A stretch of 64,000 bases of DNA from Cherax quadricarinatus (taxonomy: Eukaryota > Arthropoda > Malacostraca > Decapoda > Parastacidae). This document shows, one piece after another, positions 23,197 through 35,148 of this stretch. The DNA lies in contig NC_091298.1 of assembly GCF_038502225.1 (NCBI RefSeq), positions 27,049,391 to 27,113,390 on the forward strand, written 5' to 3'. Both the position numbers and the translations under genes were made by a program. Every line of letters starts with the position of its first letter. Within the stretch, counting starts at the first letter, position 1. A model generated the notes under the pieces. It saw only the letters and a program-made list of their open reading frames with translations, ran no database searches and was not told the DNA's origin.

Positions 23197-23575
23197 TACC
23201 TACTTGTTACTGTAATAGATAACTGCCTTCTCTACATTCAGTGCTTTTATACACACTATTCTCAAGAGAACGTCAGGTAACTTGAAAAGTACTCCATTTT
23301 TGTGTTGATTGACAAGCTTTACAAATGGCGAACCAAGTTATTTCATACACATTTACAACCAAATTATAAAGGGCTCCATTCCTTTCTCAAGTCATGTAGT
23401 ACTCAAGGAGCTCAACTCACCCTGCCTTAGAAAATAATGTATACGATAATATTTAATCTCACACATACGACAGCATTGGAAGGGAAAAATTGTTGATGTC
23501 ATAATTCATTTGAAACACTAAATAAACATTTCCACCTTGTCTAATACTAAAACAAAGAGGTAGACTAATTAATTA

Positions 23576-23577
<2 letters not shown>
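23197..23577 (-). repeat. inverted duplication, arm 1 (~380 bp)
   Basis: Near-identical reverse complement of 28,734-29,113. Read on the minus strand it starts TAATTAATTAATTAGTCTAC and ends GTAACAAGTAGGTA. Its left edge meets the 46-bp minisatellite and its right edge a (TA)n tract. No ORF is present. Confidence 0.93.

Positions 23578-23578
<1 letters not shown>

Positions 23579-23663
<85 letters not shown>
23579..23663. repeat. (TA)n microsatellite
   Basis: About 42 TA dinucleotides separating inverted arm 1 from RTE fragment B, and forming that fragment's 3' truncation point. Confidence 0.98.
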
Positions 23664-23665
<2 letters not shown>

Positions 23666-25770
23666 TTTTACCGGGAAGTAATCTCCCTCTGTCCTACACA
23701 CCCTAACTTGAGTCTCACTCTCCTCATAAAAGCTCTTTATAGCATTTGGTAGATTACCACCCATTCCATACACTTGCAACATCTGCCACATTGCTCCCCT
23801 ATCCACTCTATCATATGCCGTTTCTAAATTCATAAATGCAATAAAAACTTCCCTGCCTTTATCTAAATACTGTTCACATATATGCTTCAATGTAAACACT
23901 TGATCTACACATCCCCTACCCACTCTAAAACTTCCTTGCTCATCTGCAATCCTACTCTCTGTCTTACCTCTATTTCTTTGAATAATAACCCTACCGTACA
24001 CTTTATTTGGTATACTCAGTAAACTTATTCCCTTATAATTTTTACAATCTTTCTTGTTCTCCTTCCCTTTGTATAAAGGATCTACGCATGCTCTCTGCCA
24101 ATCCCTAGGTACCTTCCCATCTTTCATACATTTATTAAACAAAAACACCAACCACTCCAACATTATATATCCCCCTGCTTTTAACATTTCTGTCATAATC
24201 CCGTTGGTTCTAGCTGCTTTACCCCCTTTCATTCTACATAATGACTCACGCACCTCCCCCACACTCACATCCTGTTCTTATTCACTCCTAAAAGATGTTA
24301 TACCTCCCTGGCCAGTGCATGAAATTACTGCCTCCATCAACATTTAAAAGTTCCTCAAAATATTCCCGCCATCTACCCAATACTTCCAGCTCCCCATCAA
24401 TTAACTCCCATTCTCTCTTTTTAACTGACAAACCCATGTGTTCCCTAGGCTTTCTTAACTTGTTTATCTCACTCCAAAATTTTATTTTATTCTCTTCACC
24501 TTTCTTTTACTCTCCATATACTCTGCCCTTCTTATATCACTTCTGCTTTGTAAAAACCTCTCATAAGCTACCTTTTTCTCCTTTATCACACACTTCATCA
24601 TTCCACCAGTCACTCCTCTTCCCTCCTGCACCCACCCTCCTATAACCACAAACTTCTGCCCCACATGCTAATACTGCATTTTAAAATTATTCCAAACCTC
24701 TTCAATCCCCCCCTCCCCCACCACACATACTTGCACCAGCCCACCTTTCTGCTAATAGTTGCTTATATCTCACCCGAACTTCCTCCTCCCGTAGTTTATA
24801 CACTTTCAGCTCATACTTCCTGTTGCCATATTCCCTTTGTCCCATCTACCTCTTACTCTAACTGTAGCTACAATTAAATAATGGTCCGATATATCCGTTG
24901 CCCCTCTATATACATGCACATCCTGAAGCTTACCCATCAACCTTTTATCCACCAATACATTAACAAACTACTTTCATTACGTGCTATATCATTGTTTGTA
25001 TACTTATTCATCCTCTTTTTTCATAAAATATGTATTACTTATTGCCAAACATCTTTCTACACATAGTTCAATTAAAGGCTCTCCATTTTCATTTACCCCT
25101 GGCACCCAAAATTTACCTACTACTCTCTCCACAACATTTTTACACACTTTAGCACCGAGATCCCCAACCATAAGTACTCTCTCACTTGGTTCAAAACTCC
25201 CCAAGAACTCACTCAACATTTCCCAAAATCTGTCTCTCTCTTCCACACTTCTCTCTTCCTCAGGTGCGTAAACACTTAATATAACCCACTTTTCACATGG
25301 AACCCTTATTTTACTCCACATAATCCTTGAATTTATACATTTATATTCCCTCTTGTCCTGCCATAACTTATCCATCAACATTATTGCTACTCCTTCCTTA
25401 GCTCTTACTCTATTAGAAACCCCTGACCTAATTCCATTTATTTATCCCCACTGAAAGTCTCCTACCCCCTTCAGCTTTGTTTCACCTAAAGCCAGGACAT
25501 CCAGCTTCTTTTCATTCATAACATCCACAATCAAAACTTTCTTATCATTTGCACAACATCCACGCACATTCAAACAACCCACTTTGACAGTTTTCTTCTT
25601 TTTCTTTTTAGTAACTGCAAGGGAAAAGGGGTTATTATCCCATTGCTCCCGGCATTTTAATGGACTTTTACAACTCGCAAGGCTTACGGAGGAAAGATTC
25701 TTATTCCACTTCCCCATGGATATGAAAGGAAAAACAATAGGAACAATAACTATTAAGATAAAATCAAACA
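23664..25770 (-). pseudogene. RTE-type LINE, 5' fragment B
   Basis: Minus-strand copy of the RTE family covering the N-terminal half. From the 5' side: MGKWNKNLSSVSLA start region and KVGCLNVRGC (25,771-25,442); the endonuclease with WVILSVYAPEEE and VGDLGAKV (25,381-25,004); a frame-broken linker (about 25,000-24,270); and the RT fingers/palm 1 with VREMKGGKAA-type sequence and AFMNLETAYDRVDRG (24,268-23,664). It stops after YFPVKV at a (TA)n tract. The catalytic Asn of GDLNAKV is Gly here and at least three frameshifts are present. It still shows the intact family start codon that copy C has lost to frameshift. Confidence 0.92.
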
Positions 25771-25989
25771 AAACTCAGATGAGTGTGTATACATGAACGT
25801 GTACATGTATGTGTACTGTGACCTACGTGTAAGTAAAAGTAGCAATACGTACCTGAAATCTTGCATGTTTATGACAGAGAAAAAAAAACACCAGCAATCC
25901 TACTATAATGAAAACAAATACAGGCTTCCGTTTTATACTCACTTGGTAGGACGGTAGTACCTCCCTGAGTGGTTGCTGTCTAGCAACCT
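25771..25989. other. short spacer
   Basis: AT-rich, no feature recognised beyond a TGTACATGTATGTG simple stretch. Confidence 0.5.
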
Positions 25990-26565
<576 letters not shown>

Positions 26566-26959
26566 ATATATTTATTTATTTTTTTATTTCCCGTCATTTA
26601 TCTCTTCAGTAAAGTCAAGACAACAGACAGTTAAACCTTGTTATCCTGATATTTTATATATCTCACTGATAATGACTCTAGGAACTTTGTGGAACTTTTG
26701 TTAACCATTCTTCATGTTTCTGTAGTACTAGGACCGGTTGAAGGGACATCGGAAAGACTAAAACCAAAAAAAAAAATAAGATTGATTTTGGGAAAGAGGG
26801 AGAGAAGAATGTAGTACTGCAATATAATCAGCGAGGGAGAATATGGACCAAGGTCCAGCTTGTTGTGTATGGTAACAGAATGTAGATTGTAGATGAATGG
26901 TTCAGAGAACCGACACGTTGATAAATTAGGTACATGTGCAACTCTTGGGTATCTTTATT

Positions 26960-26998
26960 GAGGAAACGTTTCGCCACACAGTGGCTTCATCAGTTCAT
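26960..26998 (-). ncRNA. type-I hammerhead ribozyme, canonical core
   Basis: Minus strand: CUGAUGA, A, stem II GCCAC-UGU-GUGGC, GAAA, CG, UU, UCC. Every conserved hammerhead core base is present. Stem I has one A-C mismatch in this arm (GAA against UCC). Stem III is the self-complementary ACGU, implying dimeric folding. Confidence 0.88.
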
Positions 26999-27249
26999 AC
27001 AAAGGAGAATGGTGAAGAACAGGAGGAGTTTGAGGAGAGGTGCAGCAGTCGTAGGTGCTATTTAACAAATGACAGTGGTCAAATATGATACCACCTACGA
27101 CTGCTGCACCTCTCCTGCCTTCGGTATATAAACTACTTCTCCGCGGATATGCTGTATTCTTCTCAAGATTGATGGACTGACCACATCGACTCAAGGCTTA
27201 GGGACTGATTACCTCAAACTCCTCCTGTTCTTCGCCATTCTCCTTTGTA

Positions 27250-27288
27250 TGGACTGATGAAGCCACTGTGTGGCGAAACGTTTCCTCA
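27250..27288 (+). ncRNA. type-I hammerhead ribozyme, canonical core
   Basis: Mirror copy of the preceding motif: stem I GGA pairs with UCC after the cleavage-site U; core CUGAUGA; stem II GCCAC-UGU-GUGGC; GAAACG. The two arms together give a transcript one hammerhead per strand. Confidence 0.9.
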
Positions 27289-27339
27289 ATAAAGATACTC
27301 AAGAGTTGCACATGTGTCTTATTTATCAACAGAATGTAG

Positions 27340-28733
27340 AGAAAGAGGAATAGGATGAAATGTAGTGTGAGGTACGGTGAACAGTACTGAGGTCAGGAGT
27401 TGTAACGCTGCAAAAAAATTTGGAGAGAAGCAGAGAACACGTTGGAGAAGAATAAGAAAAACATTCTTCACCAGGATCTTAATGATGAGAATGAATTATT
27501 ATAGCAGGAGGTGGACATGCTCAGGAAGGAAAAAGGCTGAGGTCTTGAATTTAGAGAAATGAGAAATGAAGCAGATACAGCATATTGAGTGAGACACTCA
27601 GTTCTTGCAACGTTTTGCACATTAAGAGCAACTTTATAGGTTCTAAAAGATTTTAAAGGGGAAAACATTAAATAATTTACAAAGAACAAAACGTTGATCT
27701 GTGGGATCCTCGATGAATAAAGCCACAGTTCCATGGACAGAACATTTCTCACATCACTAAATGGATAGTGTGGAGAATGCAAGTACTTTTCCTCTCCTAT
27801 TTGTATAAGTTACAGAATTTTAATACCCTCATCTCTCTGCATTTCAAACTTCTGTTTCATAAAAATTAACTAAAAAATAATCATACTTTTTTCGATGCCA
27901 CCAATACAATAGGTCTTTTCTTCTATTTCCTGTTCCTCTTGTCTTCTCCATTATAGAATACCACAGTGGTTTTAGAGACCACATTCATCCCATCAGCGAG
28001 TCCTCTGCCAAAATGATCTTTCCTTTTCCGACCTTCAATGACGCCGACTTTTTGAATCATCCCTTTTACGCAGCATCCCTAAGAGAATCTTAGTCACGGC
28101 TTTGTTTTCGAAGATGCTTCCCTCTCTCAGTATATTATCAAAGGCTCTATTTTCAATATACTCTTGACATGGCCTGATCTAGCGGTTTCCTCACTTTTCA
28201 ATGATGGTTTCTTTTTTCTCACTACTTGATAAGGGTCTAGAACGGAGAGAAATATTTATTAGTTTCCATTTTCCATTTGTTGATTAGCTGTGGAAAGTCA
28301 TCTGAAGAATCCCGAGCCATTTTACCACTGATAAAGACAGAATCTACAGCATCTCAGTTGATTCCTCAGTGTCTTAAAAGGGAAAGAAGAATCAACGAAA
28401 GATTCTTTACAATAGATGCTTCAGAAAATTAAAGTTACTTTGAACACATCAAGATACTCAACAGGAGCATTTTTTAGGGGATATAATAAATCCGTTCAAT
28501 GAATGCATGACCAAAATAATATTGAAAATGGAAAATGTCTTGCTTGTCAACACATCATGGGACCATCGGGTGAGAAGTGTGGAAGCATACAAGACAAAGA
28601 CAGACTGAAACGAAGATCAGATTAAAACTACAGCTACTGTATATACAGGAAAGGAACATCAATTAAAGTGGCATTCACAATCATGTCTTCACAACAATGA
28701 AATTTCTTCTATTTTGATGTTTTATATAGGGCA
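27340..28733. other. spacer, no gene recognised
   Basis: AT-rich sequence with only short frames (61 and 104 aa) that show no motifs. No repeats or RNA genes seen. Confidence 0.5.
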
Positions 28734-29113
28734 TTAATTAATTAGTCTACCTCTTTGTTTTAGTATTAGACGAGGTGGAAATGTTTATTTGGTGTTTCAA
28801 ATGAATTATGACATCAACAATTTTTCCCTTCCAATGCTGTCGTATGTGTGAGATTAAATATTATCGTATACATTATTTTCTTATGCAGGGTGAGTTGAGC
28901 TCCTTGAGTACTACATGACTTGAGAAAGGAATGGAGCCCTTTATAATTTGGTTGTAAATGTGTATGAAATAACTTGGTTCGCCATTTGTAAAGCTTGTCA
29001 ATCAACACAAAAATGGAGTACTTTTCAAGTTACCTGACGTTCTCTTGAGAATAGTGTGTATAAAAGCACTGAATGTAGAGAAGTCAGTTATCTATTACAG
29101 TAACAAGTAGGTA
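28734..29113 (+). repeat. inverted duplication, arm 2 (~380 bp)
   Basis: Near-identical reverse complement of 23,197-23,577, 5.2 kb away. The right edge is GTAACAAGTAG followed by GTAAAT, a good splice-donor-like context. It contains a TATA-plus-initiator arrangement near its right end. Confidence 0.93.
29059..29088 (+). promoter_or_regulatory. candidate TATA/Inr core promoter
   Basis: TATAAAA at 29,059-29,065 and an arthropod-type initiator TCAGTT at 29,083-29,088, with the initiator A about 26 bases after the TATA start. In the inverted arm 1 the initiator reads GCAGTT. Spacing fits an arthropod RNA polymerase II promoter. No gene downstream is recognised; the 84-aa frame at 29,125-29,379 has no known domain. 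Confidence 0.4.
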
Positions 29114-29755
29114 AATAAACACAGGTGTATGTGATAAATATGTCTAATGAGACCAGTTACGGTGCCTTAAGAAATGAACTTTTACTAAGTGTGATGTTCA
29201 TATTCCATGGTATTTTTTTTTTTTCTAAAACACCGAGTTATTTACAGCTGAGTAGTTCAGCAAATGTGTACTATACTCGAGCGTCTGTGTCCTGCTTAAA
29301 TACGATATTACCTTTCCTAAGATATACTTCAGAGAAAAATAAACTCAACATTAGGTTGTTTCATGTAGAATGTTTTTAAATCTTTTTGCTTTATTTTATC
29401 ACTTGAAAAGCGATTTTTGGGGATTTTTTTATTTAAATTATTAACGAAGTTTGAAGCAGATATAGCGAAGTATTTTCAATACCCCCAAAATCAGTATCAT
29501 AGTTTCTTAAAAAAAAATAGAAAATTAAAACCTTCACAGTCCAAAACCAATTCAGACAGGATACCTTCCAGTTAAATGTGATAAACGAATGTCACAATTT
29601 GTTAAATAAATCTGACATATTGGGACTTGCAAAGGTATTAAAAATAAAAACAATTAGAAGGGCTGTGGTAACTGGCCGTAGGATAGATTTACAGCAAAGG
29701 ATCAATAAGGAAATAATTAAATCCAAGGCACACATCGAAGTTTGTTATTTGAGCT

Positions 29756-32700
29756 CACATATCCATGGGGAAGTGGAAAAGAATCTTTCCTCCGTAAGCC
29801 ATGCGTGTCGTATGAGGCGACTAAAATGCCGGGAGCAATGGGCTAGTAACCCCTTCTCCTGTATATATTTACTAAAAAAGAGAAGAAGAAAAACTTTATA
29901 AAACTGGGATGCTTAAATGTGCGTGGATGTAGTGCGGATGACAAGAAACAGATGATTGCTGATGTTATGAATGAAAAGAAGTTGGATGTCCTGGCTCTAA
30001 GTGAAACAAAGCTGAAGGGGGTAGGAGAGTTTCAGTGGGGGGAAATAAATGGGATTAAATCTGGAGTATCTGAGAGAGTTAGAGCAAAGGAAGGGGTAGC
30101 AGTAATGTTAAATGATCAGTTATGGAAGGAGAAAAGAGAATATGAATGTGTAAATTCAAGAATTATGTGGATTAAAGTAAAGGTTGGATGCGAGAAGTGG
30201 GTCATAATAAGCGTGTATGCACCTGGAGAAGAGAGGAATGCAGAGGAGAGAGAGAGATTTTGGGAGATGTTAAGTGAATGTATAGGAGCCTTTGAACCAA
30301 GTGAGAGGGTAATTGTGGTAGGGGACCTGAATGCTAAAGTAGGAGAAACTTTTAGAGAGGGTGTGGTAGGAAAGTTTGGGGTGCCAGGTGTAAATGATAA
30401 TGGGAGCCCTTTGATTGAACTTTGTATAGAAAGGGGTTTAGTTATAGGTAATACATATTTTAAGAAAAAGAGGATAAATAAGTATACACGATATGATGTA
30501 GGGCGAAATGACAGTAGTTTGTTGGATTATGTATTGGTAGATAAAAGACTGTTGAGTAGACTTCAGGATGTACATGTTTATAGAGGGGCCACAGATATAT
30601 CAGATCACTTTCTAGTTGTAGCTACACTGAGAGTAAAAGGTAGATGGGATACAAGGAGAATAGAAGCATCAGGGAAGAGAGAGGTGAAGGTTTATAAACT
30701 AAAAGAGGAGGCAGTTAGGGTAAGATATAAACAGCTATTGGAGGATAGATGGGCTAATGAGAGCATAGGCAATGGGGTCGAAGAGGTATGGGGTAGGTTT
30801 AAAAATGTAGTGTTAGAGTGTTCAGCAGAAGTTTGTGGTTACAGGAAAGTGGGTGCAGGAGGGAAGAGGAGCGATTGGTGGAATGATGATGTAAAGAGAG
30901 TAGTAAGGGAGAAAAAGTTAGCATATGAGAAGTTTTTACAAAGTAGAAGTGATGCAAGGAGGGAAGAGTATATGGAGAAAAAGAGAGAGGTTAAGAGAGT
31001 GGTGAAGCAATGTAAAAAGAGAGCAAATGAGAGAGTGGGTGAGATGTTATCAACAAATTTTGTTGAAAATAAGAAAAAGTTTTGGAGTGAGATTAACAAG
31101 TTAAGAAAGCCTAGAGAACAAATGGATTTGTCAGTTAAAAATAGGAGAGGAGAGTTATTAAATGGAGAGTTAGAGGTATTGGGAAGATGGAGGGAATATT
31201 TTGAGGAATTGTTAAATGTTGATGAAGATAGGGAAGCTGTGATTTCGTGTATAGGGCAAGGAGGAATGGCATCTTGTAGGAGTGAGGAAGAGCCAGTTGT
31301 GAGTGTGGGGGAAGTTCGTGAGGCAGTAGGTAAAATGAAAGGGGGTAAGGCAGCCGGGATTGATGGGATAAAGATAGAAATGTTAAAAGCAGGTGGGGAT
31401 ATAGTTTTGGAGTGGTTGGTGCAATTATTTAATAAATGTATGGAAGAGGGTGAGGTACCTAGGGATTGGCAGAGAGCATGCATAGTTCCTTTGTATAAAT
31501 GCAAAGGGGATAAAAGAGAGTGCAAAAATTATAGGGGGATAAGTCTGTTGAGTGTACCTGGTAAAGTGTATGGTAGAGTTATAATTGAAAGAATTAAGAG
31601 TAAGACGGAGATTAGGATAGCAGATGAACAAGGAGGCTTTAGGAAAGGTAGGGGGTGTGTGGACCAGGTGTTTACAGTGAAACATATAAGTGAACAGTAT
31701 TTAGATAAGGCTAAAGAGGTCTTTGTGGCATTTATGGATTTGGAAAAGGCGTATGACAGGGTGGATAGGGGGGCAATGTGGCAGATGTTGCAAGTGTATG
31801 GTGTAGGAGGTAGGTTACTGAAAGCAGTGAAGAGTTTTTACGAGGATAGTGAGGCTCAAGTTAGAGTATGTAGGAAAGAGGGAAATTTTTTCCCAGTAAA
31901 AGTAGGCCTTAGACAAGGATGTGTTATGTCACCGTGGTTGTTTAATATATTTATAGATGGGGTTGTAAGAGAAGTAAATGCGAGGGTCTTGGCAAGAGGC
32001 GTGGAGTTAAAAGATAAAGAATCACACACAAAGTGGGAGTTGTCACAGCTGCTCTTTGCTGATGACACTGTGCTCTTGGGAGATTCTGAAGAGAAGCTGC
32101 AGAGATTGGTGGATGAATTTGGTAGGGTGTGCAAAAGAAGAAAATTAAAGGTGAATACAGGAAAGAGTAAGGTTATGAGGATAACAAAAAGATTAGGTGA
32201 TGAAAGATTGAATATCAGATTGGAGGGAGAGAGTATGGAGGAGGTGAACGTATTCAGATATTTGGGAGTGGACGTGTCAGCGGATGGGTCTATGAAAGAT
32301 GAGGTGAATCATAGAATTGATGAGGGAAAAAGAGTGAGTGGTGCACTTAGGAGTCTGTGGAGACAAAGAACTTTGTCCTTGGAGGCAAAGAGGGGAATGT
32401 ATGAGAGTATAGTTTTACCAACGCTCTTATATGGGTGTGAAGCGTGGGTGATGAATGTTGCAGCGAGGAGAAGGCTGGAGGCAGTGGAGATGTCATGTCT
32501 GAGGGCAATGTGTGGTGTGAATATAATGCAGAGAATTAGTAGTTTGGAAGTTAGGAGGAGGTGCGGGATTACCAAAACTGTTGTCCAGAGGGCTGAGGAA
32601 GGGTTGTTGAGGTGGTTCGGACATGTAGAGAGAATGGAGCGAAACAGAATGACTTCAAGAGTGTATCAGTCTGTAGTGGAAGGAAGGCGGGGTAGGGGTC

Positions 32701-33080
32701 GGCCTAGGAAGGGTTGGAGGGAGGGGGTAAAGGAGGTTTTGTGTGCGAGGGGCTTGGACTTCCAGCAGGCATGCGTGAGCGTGTTTGATAGGAGTGAATG
32801 GAGACAAATGGTTTTTAATACTTGACGTGCTGTTGGAGTGTGAGCAAAGTAACATTTATGAAGGGATTCAGGGAAACCGGCAGGCCGGACTTGAGTCCTG
32901 GAGATGGGAAGTACAGTGCCTGCACTCTGAAGGAGGGGTGTGAATGTTGCAGTTTAAAAACTGTAGTGTAAAGCACCCTTCTGGCAAGACAGTGATGGAG
33001 TGAATGATGGTGAAAGTTTTTCTTTTTCGGGCCACCCTGCCTTGGTGGGAATCGGCCAGTGTGATAAAAAAAAAAAAAAA
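29756..33080 (+). mobile_element. near-full-length RTE-type LINE, copy C
   Basis: Begins at CATATCCATGGGG, where similarity to copy B starts. It carries one long EN-RT frame and ends in a 3'UTR with CACCCTTCTGGCAAGACAG and GTGATAAAAAAAAAAAAAAT. Its 3'UTR recurs at 16,600-16,850 (minus) and 60,178-60,325 (minus). Single-ORF layout, APE-type endonuclease and about 970 residues fit the RTE clade. Confidence 0.92.
29898..32825 (+). CDS. RTE endonuclease-reverse transcriptase
   Basis: A single frame of about 970 residues. APE-type endonuclease first: KLGCLNVRGC, LDVLALSETKL (catalytic Glu), IISVYAPG, VVGDLNAKVG (about residue 137), SLLDYVLVD and the terminal SDHF (about 227). Then a Lys/Arg-rich linker, and the RT: MKGGKAAGIDGI, NYRGISLLS, QGGFRKGRGC, AFMDLEKAYDRVD (about 605), RQGCVMSPWLF, LLFADDTVLL (about 712), LKVNTGKSKVM, FRYLGV. 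The C-terminal domain has [12 protein letters not shown] and RGRGRPRKGW. Family members nick target DNA and reverse transcribe in cis. Compared with copy B, the first ~45 residues (MGKW start) are out of frame here through indels at about 29,778 and the A-rich stretch 29,870-29,895. I see no stop within the EN-RT part; activity depends on an alternative start. Confidence 0.93.
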   Translation: MKLGCLNVRGCSADDKKQMIADVMNEKKLDVLALSETKLKGVGEFQWGEINGIKSGVSERVRAKEGVAVMLNDQLWKEKREYECVNSRIMWIKVKVGCEKWVIISVYAPGEERNAEERERFWEMLSECIGAFEPSERVIVVGDLNAKVGETFREGVVGKFGVPGVNDNGSPLIELCIERGLVIGNTYFKKKRINKYTRYDVGRNDSSLLDYVLVDKRLLSRLQDVHVYRGATDISDHFLVVATLRVKGRWDTRRIEASGKREVKVYKLKEEAVRVRYKQLLEDRWANESIGNGVEEVWGRFKNVVLECSAEVCGYRKVGAGGKRSDWWNDDVKRVVREKKLAYEKFLQSRSDARREEYMEKKREVKRVVKQCKKRANERVGEMLSTNFVENKKKFWSEINKLRKPREQMDLSVKNRRGELLNGELEVLGRWREYFEELLNVDEDREAVISCIGQGGMASCRSEEEPVVSVGEVREAVGKMKGGKAAGIDGIKIEMLKAGGDIVLEWLVQLFNKCMEEGEVPRDWQRACIVPLYKCKGDKRECKNYRGISLLSVPGKVYGRVIIERIKSKTEIRIADEQGGFRKGRGCVDQVFTVKHISEQYLDKAKEVFVAFMDLEKAYDRVDRGAMWQMLQVYGVGGRLLKAVKSFYEDSEAQVRVCRKEGNFFPVKVGLRQGCVMSPWLFNIFIDGVVREVNARVLARGVELKDKESHTKWELSQLLFADDTVLLGDSEEKLQRLVDEFGRVCKRRKLKVNTGKSKVMRITKRLGDERLNIRLEGESMEEVNVFRYLGVDVSADGSMKDEVNHRIDEGKRVSGALRSLWRQRTLSLEAKRGMYESIVLPTLLYGCEAWVMNVAARRRLEAVEMSCLRAMCGVNIMQRISSLEVRRRCGITKTVVQRAEEGLLRWFGHVERMERNRMTSRVYQSVVEGRRGRGRPRKGWREGVKEVLCARGLDFQQACVSVFDRSEWRQMVFNT

Positions 33081-34689
33081 TATCCTGCATTCCTACCATC
33101 AATATCAGATACAAATATGTTCAACACTTATAGTATATTTAATAATCATTGCAAATATCATACCATGCGTAATGTAGTGAGAGAACAAGAATGAGTACGC
33201 CCACAGGCTACACCTTATGTACTGATACAGAGACAGAACTCAGTATATGTTAATTAGCTGAAGCTAGTGAAAGACTGACCTCCTGACCAAAGTGTAGGTA
33301 TAAAGTCTATTTGGAGCTCAGTCCCTCACCCTAATTGACGTCAACAGCTGGTAGTTATCCTTGATACAGATGCGAGCTCACACACCAACAGTGTATCGGC
33401 GGTAAACTTCCAGGCTTCTGGCTGATTGTGAACGAAATGCAGGATATGTCGTGCAAAGAACACCCAATAAAAGCGACGTACTAGGTGCGTGCCAATAACA
33501 ATGCAAGCCTTCTTTTGAGAAGAATAGAAAAACACTTAAATTATGACGCAGAAAATCCCCAGTTATCAAATAGAAACCAGTAATCACCATAACTTCAGCC
33601 ATGTTAGTTAGGTGGTAAATTTACATCTAAACGGCCAAAAACTGTATCTTCCTTTGTATATTTAAAATTTCAAATCCTCCCAAACTCCCTGAAGTTATTT
33701 TACGGGAAAATAATAATTCTATGTCTAAAAATAACAGTAATTGACACCTACACACTCGACCCCAATAACAATCCAAACCTTCTGCTGAGTACGATACACC
33801 AACGCTGAAAATCTGAGATTGATCAGAAGAGACGTTCTTGAATTAAAAACGAAAACCTTTTAGGCAAGCGAAGAAAAAAAATCGACTGTCACTATACAGT
33901 GGGCGTGAATGCGTTGAGCAAACCTGAGCTTTGATTCAGGCGGCGTGTTGAAATTTGTCCGTGGTGGTTTCCAGATTCCCTGCATCATAAATAACCAATC
34001 CCGAAGTGGGGGCCAAAATTTCTTTATTTAGTTTCTAGTGTTGTTGTTGTTGTGTCCTCTCAGGGGACAACCTCCTGAGAGGACGTTTAAAACGCCTTTG
34101 TTTCAAAGCCTTGCAGAAATGAGCTGATGTCACTGAGGTTATGGATCTCTACCAGCCCGTTAATGAACTGAAGATAGAAGGTTAGCTTTTCACTTCTGAG
34201 CATTTCATTACTCTGATCTGTGGAGGAGGTAGCTCGGTGAACCTCCTCAGGAAGGAGTGTTCTGCTAGGGAAATCAGAATGCAGTGTTGATTCCACCGAC
34301 TCCTTGTGCTCTGTATGGTCACTGTCACAGGGCTCTCTGCCAGGCCAGCCCATGATCCCCTAGTTCGAAAACCAGACCCCTGCCTGCATGTTAGAGAGGA
34401 GTTGAAGTGAAGCTTGTTCCGCGGCGGACAACCATCCCACGAGTTGCAGAGGTGTGCCAGGAGCTGGTAGAGTGTGGGTGTTGAAAAGCGTTAGAGGATT
34501 TTTTTTTTTTTTTGCCCCCCGTTCAGGGTCGATAATTATTCATGAGTCAAGGAAGCTGGAAAACACAATGACCAAACTTTAACATGACGTTTGAATCACA
34601 TGAGTCACGTCCACTAATAAATAGGTTGTTCCTGCTATATGATACCTAATTAGTTACTCGGGAAGGAAGTATGTTGAGATTTAGAAAGG
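33081..34689. other. spacer, no gene recognised
   Basis: Contains a hairpin GTCCTCTCAGG/CCTGAGAGGAC (34,055-34,085) next to a (GTT)n stretch and a T-run at about 34,499-34,514. A minus frame of 88 aa at 34,087-34,353 (SDISSFLQGFETKAF near its end) has no recognised domain; a decayed exon cannot be excluded. Confidence 0.5.
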
Positions 34690-34788
34690 ATCAGCCGGGC
34701 TGTGGTTCGTACATTGGACTACGTGCGACCAGCAGTAACAGCCTAGTTGATCAGGCCCTGATTCACCGGGAGGCCTGGTCATGGACTG
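34690..34788 (+). mobile_element. dispersed SINE-like repeat, copy 1 (truncated)
   Basis: Contains GGGCTGTGGTTCGTAC, CCAGCAGTAACAGCCT and GGTTGATCAGGCCCTGA-type sequence shared with 46,208-46,355 and, inverted, 59,780-59,925. It stops at the start of the 25-bp minisatellite. Confidence 0.75.
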
Positions 34789-34892
34789 ATGACTTCAGAG
34801 AATGTCTCTCCTGATGACTTCAGAGAATGTCTCTCCTGATGACTTCAGAGAATGTTCTTCCTGATGACTTCAGACAATGTCTCTCCTGATGA
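34784..34892 (+). repeat. 25-bp minisatellite, left flank of the BEL element
   Basis: Four units of TGACTTCAGAGAATGTCTCTCCTGA. The same family reappears at 43,174-43,461, the other side of the LTR element, showing that the element inserted into this array. Confidence 0.92.
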
Positions 34893-35148
34893 TGTGGAGA
34901 AATTTTCTCCAGGAGGGGGGTATCAGCCCCCTTCAGCCCCTTCAGCCCCTTTCAGCCCTGAGGGACCCAGCCCCCTCAGAAGGGGCAAGCGTCTTGTTTA
35001 CTGCTACAGTGAGTAATTGATCACACATGCCGTACGAGTATGCGACGTGGTCAAGTGACCGCTGCTCCTTGCAGAGTGTTGCAGAGTGTATTTTAATAAG
35101 AGACAGTACATCTCTTACTTTAGCAGGACAATTAAGGAAAATCCTGCT
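34893..35148 (+). repeat. 256-bp direct terminal repeat, left (candidate LTR)
   Basis: Near-identical (a few substitutions) to 42,918-43,173. It starts TGTGGAGAAATT, contains a GGGGGGTATCAGCCCC block and TTCAGCCCCTTTCAGCCC, and ends AAAATCCTGCT. It is directly preceded by minisatellite. The LTR may extend beyond the shared 256 bp, since the right copy ends at minisatellite. Confidence 0.82.

Larger units (their letters stand above)
26886..27327. mobile_element. ORF-less head-to-head Penelope-like remnant with 12-bp TSD
   Basis: Two inverted PLE terminal regions (about 26,917-27,000 and 27,245-27,330) meet in a 240-bp centre that also contains an inverted stretch (CCTACGACTGCTGCACCTCTCC and its complement near 27,030 and 27,100). 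Each arm contains a canonical hammerhead followed by AATAAAGATAC. The element is flanked by AACAGAATGTAG at 26,874-26,885 and 27,328-27,339. It has no RT or nuclease, so it moved in trans or is the doubly truncated end of a PLE insertion. Confidence 0.85.

Noticed and set aside
34087..34353. 88-aa minus-strand frame
   Set aside because: Looks less compositional than most, but no domain, splice signals or homologous copy in the window.
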